DNA of 26,762 bases from a virus: positions 1-26,762 of IMG/VR virus record IMGVR_UViG_3300045135_000787; one strand, given 5' to 3'. Both the position numbers and the translations under genes were made by a program. Of the stretch, positions 1-4,246 are shown piece by piece (the first letter of the stretch is position 1; each line of letters opens with the position of its first letter). Under the pieces are notes generated by a model. It saw only the letters and a list, made by a program, of their open reading frames with translations, was not told the DNA's origin and searched no databases.

Positions 1-236
1 CTATTGAGCATACGAGCTTTGTACTCGTTCATAATCGCTGCATCCCCTTTGGGTCTGCCTCGTGCTACTCTATTGCCTCTTTTTTTAGACTCAACTTCAG
101 TCTTCCGAGGTCTTCCTCTTTTACGTTTGACAGGTTTTTCTTCTAAGGAATCATTCTTACTCTGTATAGCTTCAGAGGTTACGTCAGTAGTCTCTGATGT
201 TGATACCTTTTCTGTATGGTTTTCAGTATTCATCAT
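1..236 (-). CDS. Probable terminase small subunit, N-terminal part (cut by window edge)
   Basis: The open frame starts at ATG 236-234 and runs off the left edge after 78 codons. A GAGGA ribosome site lies 4 nt upstream of this ATG; the adjacent ATG (233-231) is an alternative start. The N-terminus is low-complexity (Thr/Ser/Glu rich), followed by two AT-hook-like basic motifs, KRGRPRK (about residues 39-45) and RGRPKGD (59-65). It ends in AAIMNEYKARMLN. From memory, an RPKGDAA..NEYK.RML segment is typical of small terminase subunits in marine podoviruses. That subunit recognises packaging sites on phage DNA and presents them to the large-subunit motor. The AT hooks fit DNA binding. The family call is by recognition only, and most of the protein is outside the window. 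Confidence 0.6.
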   Translation of the reverse strand, partial: MMNTENHTEKVSTSETTDVTSEAIQSKNDSLEEKPVKRKRGRPRKTEVESKKRGNRVARGRPKGDAAIMNEYKARMLN

Positions 237-250
237 TTTGTCCTCAAATA

Positions 251-275
251 GTTAGAAACTAACGTTCCTAAGGAA
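251..275. repeat. Two adjacent inverted repeats in the terminase leader
   Basis: GTTAG-AAA-CTAAC (251-263) is followed at once by TTCCT-A-AGGAA (265-275). Both sit immediately upstream of the Shine-Dalgarno sequence of the leftward terminase gene. They could form small mRNA hairpins or an operator. The sequence shows only the symmetry, not a function. Confidence 0.5.
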
Positions 276-393
276 TGATTGATTGTATTCGAAGGTCAAT
301 ACTTGTATTAAGTGGTAGTATTGAGTACAAAGTTTATTGATAGATGTGATGTTAGATTCACAGTGTTCAATGTTTGTTGTCACTATACAGTAT

Positions 394-422
394 ATTATAG
401 CATACTTTTGAGTAAAAGTCAA
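394..422 (-). promoter_or_regulatory. Sigma-70 promoter for the terminase gene
   Basis: Read leftward, TTGACT (422-417), a 17-bp spacer ending in TGC (extended -10), then TATAAT (399-394). The sequence after the -10 box resembles that of the promoters at 26064, 6543, 4192 and 8237. It leaves a leader of about 150 nt before the terminase ATG at 236. Confidence 0.85.
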
Positions 423-708
423 CCCTTTTTAGTATCTTTTTTTAATATAGAGTATCTGCACATTAACTTTATAGGTTCTGCACGGATTCCATGATAGCCT
501 TGATAGCTATATCCTATTGATAACTAAGGCTTTATAGGCTTTATAGCTTGATTGCCTTTTTAGCTTCTTTTTTATTATATTCTTGACTGTTTTAGTAGGT
601 TATTAAGAGACTACCGAGGTCAATAGAGGTCAATTTAGCCCTATTTTGTATCTGGGCAGCTACTACAAAGGCTACAATGACTCTTTAGGGGGCTCGGGGG
701 CTTCGAAG

Positions 709-727
709 CACGTCAGTCACGTGTAAC
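709..727 (+). repeat. 19-bp ACGTG motif, copy 1
   Basis: CACGTCAGTCACGTGTAAC matches the copy at 2692-2710 at 15 of 19 positions. It lies 8 bp upstream of the first 30-bp repeat copy (735-764). Confidence 0.5.
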
Positions 728-734
728 AAAATAG

Positions 735-826
735 GGCTTGACAGGGCTATGAAGTTATGATAGGGCTTGATTGGGCCACTAACGTGCTACAATTAAGGCT
801 TGACAGGGCTATGAAGTTATGATAGG
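735..826 (+). repeat. Exact 30-bp direct repeat, two copies 62 bp apart
   Basis: Positions 735-764 and 797-826 are identical over 30 bp. Each starts GGCTTGACAGGG, contains GCTATGAAG and ends TATGATAGG. Each is preceded by a 19-bp ACGTG motif (709-727 and 772-790), so the real unit is about 55 bp and tandemly duplicated. GCTATGAAG recurs a third time at 989-997. TTGACA (738-743) has no properly spaced -10 box, so I do not call promoters here. Confidence 0.85.
772..790 (+). repeat. 19-bp ACGTG motif, copy 2
   Basis: This weaker copy (14 of 19 matches to 2692-2710) ends in the shared core ACGTGCTAC. It occupies the same position relative to the second 30-bp repeat as copy 1 does to the first. 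Confidence 0.4.
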
Positions 827-976
827 CGATACTACACAGGATCTGAACAGGCTTGATAGGACTTGATAGGACTTGATAGGACTTGATAGGTCTGATTAGT
901 CTAAATAGTTGACAGTGAGGGGCTAAATAGCACCACTCTAAAGGCTTGATAGCCCTTGATAGACCTCTGGTGATTT

Positions 977-1024
977 CGCATTGTGTTAGCTATGAAGCCT
1001 TGATAGGGCTTGATAGACAATGCG
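977..1024. other. Long hairpin-forming inverted repeat
   Basis: Perfect 8-bp arms CGCATTGT (977-984) and ACAATGCG (1017-1024) enclose further paired arms CTAT/ATAG (990-993, 1013-1016) and AAGCC/GGCTT (995-999, 1007-1011). There is a 7-nt loop and a 5-nt bulge at 985-989. Two CTTGATAG copies lie inside. Neither strand has a T tract after it, so it does not look like an intrinsic terminator. It directly abuts the terminator hairpin at 1027-1076. Confidence 0.6.
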
Positions 1025-1034
1025 ATCAGCAACT

Positions 1035-1064
1035 AAAAAGCCCCATCAATTGCTTGATAGGGCT
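1035..1064 (-). terminator. Leftward intrinsic terminator with GCAA loop
   Basis: Read leftward, an 11-bp stem (AGCCCTATCAA with TTGATGGGGCT, one U-G wobble) closes a GCAA tetraloop of GNRA type and is followed by UUUU. Outer arms CAGCAACTA (1027-1035) and TAGTTGCTG (1068-1076) could extend the fold. It lies 30 nt after the stop codon of the 73-aa gene and should end the left-arm operon before the repeat region. Confidence 0.8.
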
Positions 1065-1094
1065 CTCTAGTTGCTGCTAGTGTTATGCTAGGCT

Positions 1095-1316
1095 TTACCA
1101 GTTATTAAGACTCTCGGTATAGTCACTAATCCAAGTATCAGCTTCTAAGCTGTCACCTAACATTCTAACGAGCGATCTGTATAGCATATCCTTTAGTTCT
1201 TGATCGTCTTCTAACACTATCGTACGTACTAAGTAATTAATGCGGGATTTGTAGCAATTAACATGCGCATCTGATTTATTACGTAGTGACATGAATTGTT
1301 CATAAGTTAGTGACAT
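1095..1316 (-). CDS. Hypothetical left-arm protein (73 aa)
   Basis: I do not recognise this gene. It encodes a small, soluble-looking, charged protein with a helical middle (LEDDQELKDMLYRSLVRML) and an acidic, tryptophan-containing C-terminus. AGAGGT lies 9 nt before the ATG. It has its own promoter at 1349-1377 and an intrinsic terminator 30 nt after the stop, so it is a single-gene transcription unit, possibly also reached by readthrough from the 228-aa gene. Its place in a left arm transcribed away from the replication genes, among other tiny proteins, fits a host-takeover or regulatory role. That is inference from position only. Confidence 0.7.
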   Translation of the reverse strand: MSLTYEQFMSLRNKSDAHVNCYKSRINYLVRTIVLEDDQELKDMLYRSLVRMLGDSLEADTWISDYTESLNNW

Positions 1317-1348
1317 AATTTATTACCTCTTAGTTAGTTAGTAAGGTA

Positions 1349-1377
1349 ATAATAAAACTAAGCCCCTTAGATGTCAA
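1349..1377 (-). promoter_or_regulatory. Sigma-70 promoter for the 73-aa gene
   Basis: Leftward TTGACA (1377-1372), 17-bp spacer, TATTAT (1354-1349). Its -35 box lies in the loop of the upstream terminator, and the spacer holds the symmetric CTAAG-CCC-CTTAG (1358-1370). Its leader shares AACTAACnAAGAGGTAA with the promoter at 2529. Confidence 0.75.
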
Positions 1378-1388
1378 CCTAAAGGGCT
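1355..1388 (-). terminator. Leftward terminator after the 228-aa gene, overlapping a promoter
   Basis: Arms AGCCCTTTAG (1388-1379) and CTAAGGGGCT (1370-1361) form a 10-bp stem with one U-G wobble. The 8-nt loop contains the TTGACA -35 box of the next promoter. The downstream leftward sequence TAGTTTTATT is U-rich but not a pure U tract, so efficiency may be moderate. Confidence 0.6.
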
Positions 1389-1453
1389 ATAATAAATTAA
1401 TATATACTATGTTAAAAATAGTTCTAAGAGGTAATTAATTAGACGCTCAATAA

Positions 1454-2140
1454 TCATTGGATTGTTAACGCCTCTGGGTTATCAACTACGAAGCCTGTAT
1501 TATCTTTCTTAGCATCCCCTTTAGCCCTTAGACCTACAATCACTGGACCACTATTAGCATTGTCCCAGTCACTGATATCACCATCAATAACAGGTCGATT
1601 TAGAAAGGTCTTAGGTAATCCGCCTCTAAATACTACTGCTATAGGTCGGCTAGTCTTTAGGGCTTGTTTGACCTCTGATTGATACTCTGGACGGTTGCTA
1701 TAACTAAATATATATAGTTCATTGTCTAGGGCTTTATGTATACGGTTTGCAATCTTTGTATAGTCGACAAAGGTAATATCTTTAAATTGTTGTTTAATAC
1801 TACGCCAATTATAATCGCTAATAGTGTTAAGACGTACAACAGGCTTTACGTTAGTCTTTTTACATAGGCGCTCAAAATTAGATAGTTCTTTAATCAACTG
1901 GGCTTTAAAGCCTTTGCTGTCATTCAATAGCCAATCGGTTTTAGCCGTCCTAGCGGATGCAACATTATTAAAACGGCCACGTCCAGCACTCTTAAGACAA
2001 CCGTCAAAACAACCCGCCTTATCGCTATTGGGGCATAGAGTCTTAGTTGGCATTAATGACAAGCCCGCATATCGAATAGACTGTTCTTTATTGGTCTTAG
2101 CTATCTTTGTATTTGCACCGTTAGTATCTAATAGTTTCAT
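1454..2140 (-). CDS. Conserved phage protein with CX7CX3C motif (DUF7227/Gp88-like, 228 aa)
   Basis: The start MKLLDTNGANTKIAKT, the Cys cluster C36-x7-C44-x3-C48 in LCPNSDKAGCFDGCLKSAGR, and the RFNNV..AR.AKTDWLLND segment match my memory of a widespread phage family of unknown function (DUF7227, related to mycobacteriophage Gp88). The spaced cysteines could bind metal or an Fe-S cluster. They do not match the radical-SAM CX3CX2C pattern. AGGTGG precedes the ATG at good spacing, and that ATG overlaps the stop of the 27-aa gene upstream, which suggests translational coupling. A longer plus-strand frame over the same DNA (1824-2324) is a shadow. Function is unknown; the exact family name is uncertain. 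Confidence 0.75.
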   Translation of the reverse strand: MKLLDTNGANTKIAKTNKEQSIRYAGLSLMPTKTLCPNSDKAGCFDGCLKSAGRGRFNNVASARTAKTDWLLNDSKGFKAQLIKELSNFERLCKKTNVKPVVRLNTISDYNWRSIKQQFKDITFVDYTKIANRIHKALDNELYIFSYSNRPEYQSEVKQALKTSRPIAVVFRGGLPKTFLNRPVIDGDISDWDNANSGPVIVGLRAKGDAKKDNTGFVVDNPEALTIQ

Positions 2141-2220
2141 AATACACCACCTAGAATTGAGCTTGAAAAAATTACTGCGACTGCAGCAGCGAACACACCG
2201 TATACAATATTCTCTAGCAT
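2137..2220 (-). CDS. 27-aa hydrophobic peptide
   Basis: ATG (2220-2218) follows AGAGGTATAGACC, a good ribosome site. The product is MLENIVYGVF followed by AAAVAVIF and SSSILGGVL, essentially one membrane-spanning segment. Its TGA overlaps the ATG of the 228-aa gene, so the two are probably translated together. Such short membrane peptides occur in phage early regions and may alter the host envelope or anchor a partner. The strong ribosome site and the coupled overlap are the reasons to call so short a gene. Confidence 0.6.
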   Translation of the reverse strand: MLENIVYGVFAAAVAVIFSSSILGGVL

Positions 2221-2243
2221 TGGTCTATACCTCTGTTAATACT

Positions 2244-2263
2244 GGGGCTATATTTCAAGCCCC
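2244..2263 (-). other. Intercistronic hairpin
   Basis: GGGGCT (2244-2249) and AGCCCC (2258-2263) form a 6-bp GC-rich stem with an 8-nt loop between the 74-aa and 27-aa genes. No U tract follows on the leftward transcript, so mRNA processing, stability or attenuation is more likely than full termination. Confidence 0.55.
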
Positions 2264-2270
2264 GTTGAAG

Positions 2271-2495
2271 TTATTGAGCATTGAAGGCGAAGTTAAAAAG
2301 GCTGCGACCTTTCTTAGACTCTAGAGCCAATGTTAACTTGCCTAAATGGATTTGTTTAAAGCTGCTAGGTTTGCCGTTTACATTACCAAAGCCCCAACGT
2401 TTCTTTTGACTACGCAGGCGATAAAAGCCTTGCTTGCCTAGTACCGTGAAGCGAGTAGTGCCGTTAGATGTTGCTTTAATAGTAAGTAGTTTCAT
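2271..2495 (-). CDS. Hypothetical basic left-arm protein (74 aa)
   Basis: I do not recognise this gene. The product is strongly basic and aromatic in its first half (FTVLGKQGFYRLRSQKKRWGF), with several Lys/Arg through to KKGR near residue 62, so nucleic-acid or ribosome binding is possible. GAGGT lies about 9 nt before the ATG. It is the first gene of the left-arm operon, directly behind the TTGACA/TATAAT promoter at 2529-2556. Being first behind a near-consensus host promoter suggests early expression. Like the 228-aa protein it starts MKLL, but I see no further similarity. Confidence 0.7.
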   Translation of the reverse strand: MKLLTIKATSNGTTRFTVLGKQGFYRLRSQKKRWGFGNVNGKPSSFKQIHLGKLTLALESKKGRSLFNFAFNAQ

Positions 2496-2528
2496 TGGGT
2501 GTTACCTCTTTGTTAGTTGGTAAGACCT

Positions 2529-2556
2529 ATTATAAGGATCTAAAAACCAATGTCAA
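2529..2556 (-). promoter_or_regulatory. Strong leftward sigma-70 promoter
   Basis: TTGACA (2556-2551), 16-bp spacer, TATAAT (2534-2529), leftward. The transcript leader carries AACTAACAAAGAGGTAA before the 74-aa gene, nearly the same as the leader of the 73-aa gene. Confidence 0.85.
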
Positions 2557-2605
2557 CAACTAATTGTAAAAAAATTTAAAATAATTCTACTGCTACTATC
2601 TTTTA

Positions 2606-2620
2606 ACGTGCGCACGTGCG
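2606..2620. promoter_or_regulatory. Overlapping ACGTGC palindromes (operator candidate)
   Basis: ACGTGCGCACGT (2606-2617) and CGCACGTGCG (2611-2620) are both perfect palindromes sharing seven bases. They overlap the -10 box of the weaker leftward promoter at 2619-2647, which is where a repressor would act. The ACGTGC core is the same as in the 19-bp repeats nearby. Confidence 0.6.
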
Positions 2621-2647
2621 AATAGCATAGACCACCCAGGATGTCAA
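2619..2647 (-). promoter_or_regulatory. Possible weaker leftward promoter
   Basis: TTGACA (2647-2642), 17-bp spacer ending TGC, then TATTCG (2624-2619). The -10 box is poor, but a TG extension could compensate. It lies about 90 bp upstream of the stronger leftward promoter. Confidence 0.4.
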
Positions 2648-2662
2648 GACTTTATTTTGTGG

Positions 2663-2710
2663 TACGTTAGTGACGTGCTACATCGCTGTGATACGCCAGT
2701 GACGTGCAAC
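2663..2710 (+). repeat. 19-bp ACGTG motif, copies 3 and 4
   Basis: TACGTTAGTGACGTGCTAC (2663-2681) and TACGCCAGTGACGTGCAAC (2692-2710) agree at 16 of 19 positions with a 29-bp period. They sit just upstream of the A-rich stretch and the rightward early promoter, where an activator or repressor could bind. Confidence 0.75.
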
Positions 2711-2771
2711 AAAAAAAAATAAAAATAATTTGCATATAGGTATTGACAAGGCAGATCGCAGATCTTAATAT
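2711..2771 (+). promoter_or_regulatory. Rightward early promoter with A-rich upstream element
   Basis: TTGACA (2743-2748), a 17-bp spacer and TAATAT (2766-2771). A nine-A run and a further AT-rich stretch (2711-2731) lie upstream, as an UP element would. It should start the whole rightward early and replication operon. ATAGGnnTTGACAnGGC around the -35 box also matches 731-747 in the repeat region. Confidence 0.8.
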
Positions 2772-2804
2772 ATACCTACAGATTAACAAACGGAGCAGAT
2801 CACT

Positions 2805-2933
2805 ATGGAACACAAAACTTCAGACTTTGCCTTACACATGCGAGTAATACGTTGGGCAGTTGAATCAGGTATGGGCTTTGTAGCTACAGAGTCCAATGGT
2901 GTTTACTACATAGAGTTTACTGGAGGATACTAA
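2805..2933 (+). CDS. Early hypothetical protein (42 aa)
   Basis: This is the first gene behind the rightward early promoter. CGGAG lies 8-12 nt before the ATG at 2805. The product begins MEHKTSDFALHMRVIRWAVE and ends GVYYIEFTGGY. It looks like a helix followed by a short beta strand, without cysteines or a membrane segment. I do not recognise a family. The ribosome site, the adjacent next gene (1-nt gap) and the promoter position make it a real gene; the function is unknown, probably early host interaction. Confidence 0.65.
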   Translation: MEHKTSDFALHMRVIRWAVESGMGFVATESNGVYYIEFTGGY

Positions 2934-2934
2934 G

Positions 2935-3051
2935 ATGACAGATCAGCAGATTAGAGAATATTACGACATCAATCTTAACTTGACATTATCAGAGCTATCA
3001 CGTATAACTGGTAAGACCAAAGCAGAACTTAAAAGGATACTAATGCAATGA
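2935..3051 (+). CDS. Small helix-turn-helix-like early protein (38 aa)
   Basis: The start ATG 2935 has GGAGG about 9 nt upstream, inside the previous gene. The product starts MTDQQIREYYDINLN and has LTLSELSRITGKTKAELKRIL, which reads as a helix-turn-helix: SELSRITG resembles the first helix and turn, and KAELKRIL the second helix. I recall similar short proteins near the start of early operons in marine podoviruses. It could bind the repeated sites in the control region, but it is too short to call with certainty. Confidence 0.65.
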   Translation: MTDQQIREYYDINLNLTLSELSRITGKTKAELKRILMQ

Positions 3052-3200
3052 CAAAATATTTCTACAAACTACTTGACAGCGAAGGAAAACACCTTCAAAC
3101 TTACGATCATCCAGTTAAGGCTGAAAAAGCAGCAGATCATTATTGGATGGTCAAAGGCGAATATCCACAGATTATTAAGATTAAAGGCAGATCACTATGA
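3048..3200 (+). CDS. Early hypothetical protein (50 aa)
   Basis: ATG 3048 overlaps the TGA of the previous gene (ATGA), and its own TGA overlaps the next ATG the same way. The protein (MTKYFYKLLDSEGKHLQTY and on) is basic and aromatic, with no cysteine or membrane segment. I see no recognisable family. The double four-base overlap in a run of genes with the same arrangement is the main evidence that it is translated. Confidence 0.65.
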   Translation: MTKYFYKLLDSEGKHLQTYDHPVKAEKAADHYWMVKGEYPQIIKIKGRSL

Positions 3201-3514
3201 AAAACAAACCAGAAAACCTAAAAGCAATGCTAAAACAGCGCATCAAAGACATTGACAAGGCTCTAATGAACTTTGACCCCGCTCAACATTTGACATACGC
3301 ACAGTTTGATGAGTACTTAGACGAGGTATACAAACCAGTCACTGTAGGTGGTCGTGCTTTTTTGGCCTCTAAAGTCCTATTTCAGCTTGACTACACAGCC
3401 TACTTCGAAGACTTCAGAAACTGGGCAGATACTGTTGACTATACGCAGATCAACGAGTATAATCAGTTACAAGATGAACGTGAGATGACCTTAGATTGGT
3501 TGGGGGAGCTATGA
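3197..3514 (+). CDS. Early hypothetical protein (105 aa)
   Basis: This is the largest protein of the early small-gene run. It starts MKNKPENLKAMLKQRIKDI, a basic helix, and then becomes acidic, with repeated Tyr/Phe (FDEYLDEVY, YFEDFRNWADTVDYTQINEY). I do not recognise the family. Its translation start lies in CAGATCACTATG, which is identical to the start region of the first early gene at 2805. ATGA overlaps link it to both neighbours. The acidic, helical C-terminal half could be a protein-binding or DNA-mimic surface, but that is speculation. Confidence 0.7.
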   Translation: MKNKPENLKAMLKQRIKDIDKALMNFDPAQHLTYAQFDEYLDEVYKPVTVGGRAFLASKVLFQLDYTAYFEDFRNWADTVDYTQINEYNQLQDEREMTLDWLGEL

Positions 3515-3660
3515 ATACAGATACATATTGTGCAATGTACAACTACTTAGTCCTAGATAGGCGTATTGACCCTGACGATGCTAAGTGTATATTGGCAGAC
3601 ATTGATGAAGAAGCAACAGATAGTGACCACGCTTGGGACTTATTAGAGGATTTAGTATGA
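3511..3660 (+). CDS. Early acidic hypothetical protein (49 aa)
   Basis: ATG 3511 overlaps the previous stop (ATGA), with GGGGGAG just upstream as ribosome site. The product is very acidic (DPDDAKCILADIDEEATDSDH, WDLLEDLV), starts MNTDTYCAMYNYL, and has two cysteines. No family is recognised. The charge pattern resembles many small phage inhibitors that bind host enzymes, but there is no direct evidence for that. Confidence 0.6.
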   Translation: MNTDTYCAMYNYLVLDRRIDPDDAKCILADIDEEATDSDHAWDLLEDLV

Positions 3661-3851
3661 AATACCGTAGAGAACATGTAGATACATTCACTGTAGGCGC
3701 TGCAAAGGCCATTCTAGACGATTTAGGCATTGAAGCCCTACCTACCTACAGGGACACTATAGAACTCGCTACAGAGGCTACTGGGCGCTATGTGATGGTA
3801 CTTGCCAAAGACGATAATTATGATGTACTATACGAACATTGGCACTTATAG
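3657..3851 (+). CDS. Early hypothetical protein (64 aa)
   Basis: The frame opens at 3633, but ATG 3657 (MKYRREHVDTF) is preferred. It makes the ATGA overlap seen throughout this run and has GAGG 7 nt upstream. The product is a mixed alpha/beta-looking soluble protein (AKAILDDLGIEALPTY, EATGRYVMVLAKDDNYDVL). No family is recognised. Confidence 0.65.
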   Translation: MKYRREHVDTFTVGAAKAILDDLGIEALPTYRDTIELATEATGRYVMVLAKDDNYDVLYEHWHL

Positions 3852-3860
3852 GAGAAAACT

Positions 3861-4013
3861 ATGAAGCAATATAGGGTAACAGTCTGGGGCAATTACAACC
3901 AAGACAAGAAATATTGTTATGTTGTTGGGCTATCAGACCTTGACAATTACAAAAAACAACTTAAAATGATGTACAACCGTTTCATTATTGAGGACACAGG
4001 AAGAAAACTATGA
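3861..4013 (+). CDS. Early basic hypothetical protein (50 aa)
   Basis: AGGAG lies 5 nt before ATG 3861, and the stop overlaps the next ATG. The product (MKQYRVTVWGNYNQDKKYCY, ending EDTGRKL) starts with a beta strand and is net basic. It resembles short phage proteins with a YRVTV..N..KKY..V start, but I cannot name a family. Confidence 0.6.
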   Translation: MKQYRVTVWGNYNQDKKYCYVVGLSDLDNYKKQLKMMYNRFIIEDTGRKL

Positions 4014-4225
4014 GATGCGTAGCTTGTAATGTAGAGCTAAATGACTACGAAGCAACCAGAAAAGACTCTAACGACCAGTTTATTGACCTTTGCAACCACT
4101 GCTATAGCACTGTAGGCTATGAAGGCGACAGTGTTAGACTGGACTTAGTACACGAAGCAGATATATTTTACGAAGAATCTGATGAAGAATCTTTACAGTT
4201 TGATCAAAATATGCTAAAATATTAA
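4010..4225 (+). CDS. Early zinc-ribbon protein (71 aa)
   Basis: Two CXXC knuckles, C3-x2-C6 and C28-x2-C31, are spaced as in a treble-clef or ribbon zinc site. The rest is acidic (EADIFYEESDEESLQFD). The protein may bind nucleic acid or a host protein through the zinc site; its partner is unknown. ATG 4010 overlaps the previous stop. The end of the gene carries the -35 and -10 boxes of the next promoter (4192-4220), so a new transcript starts inside it. Confidence 0.7.
   Translation: MRCVACNVELNDYEATRKDSNDQFIDLCNHCYSTVGYEGDSVRLDLVHEADIFYEESDEESLQFDQNMLKY
4192..4220 (+). promoter_or_regulatory. Rightward promoter before the primase-helicase
   Basis: TTTACA (4192-4197), 17-bp spacer ending TGC, TAAAAT (4215-4220). 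ATTAACTATATAG follows, the same downstream sequence as in the other phage promoters. Confidence 0.75.
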
Positions 4226-4246
4226 CTATATAGTGAAAAACTTGTT

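Larger units (their letters stand above)
499..1062 (+). repeat. CTTGATAG repeat region (iteron-like array)
   Basis: This gene-free region has ten exact CTTGATAG copies, starting at 499, 852, 862, 872, 882, 945, 955, 999, 1009 and 1053. Close variants are CTTGACAG at 737 and 799, and CTTGATTG at 547 and 766. The four copies at 852-891 are perfect 10-bp tandem repeats, and the pairs at 945/955 and 999/1009 keep the same 10-bp spacing, so sites would lie on one face of the helix. Possible roles are a replication origin with iterons, a packaging or genome-end site beside the terminase gene (T7 has short repeat arrays next to its terminal repeats), or a protein-binding regulatory array. Nothing in the sequence decides between them. 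Confidence 0.8.

Noticed and set aside
4-255. 83-aa plus-strand frame at the left edge
   Set aside because: The opposite strand has a better gene with ribosome site, promoter and a recognisable AT-hook/terminase-type sequence; the plus frame has neither.
312-494. 60-aa plus-strand frame in the terminase leader
   Set aside because: It runs antisense through the leader and promoter, has no ribosome site and a non-specific composition.
688-703. Two G runs (GGGGGCTCGGGGGCTT) as a G-quadruplex
   Set aside because: Only two runs of G are present; an intramolecular quadruplex needs four.
738-761. TTGACA ... TATGAT as a promoter in the 30-bp repeat
   Set aside because: The spacing is only about 12 bp, far too short for sigma-70, and no rightward gene lies downstream for 2 kb.
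852-891. Tandem 10-mers as a CRISPR array
   Set aside because: Repeats are only 10 bp, with no unique spacers and no cas genes.
1388-1393. TATAAT on the plus strand
   Set aside because: No -35-like sequence at 16-18 bp upstream and no rightward gene follows.
1824-2324. 166-aa plus-strand frame
   Set aside because: It lies opposite the conserved 228-aa gene, the 27-aa peptide and the end of the 74-aa gene, which have ribosome sites and coupled starts.
237-2804. DnaA boxes, tRNA genes, att sites or repressor/integrase genes
   Set aside because: None were seen by eye; no cloverleaf, no TTATCCACA-type box and no tyrosine or serine recombinase motifs anywhere in the window.
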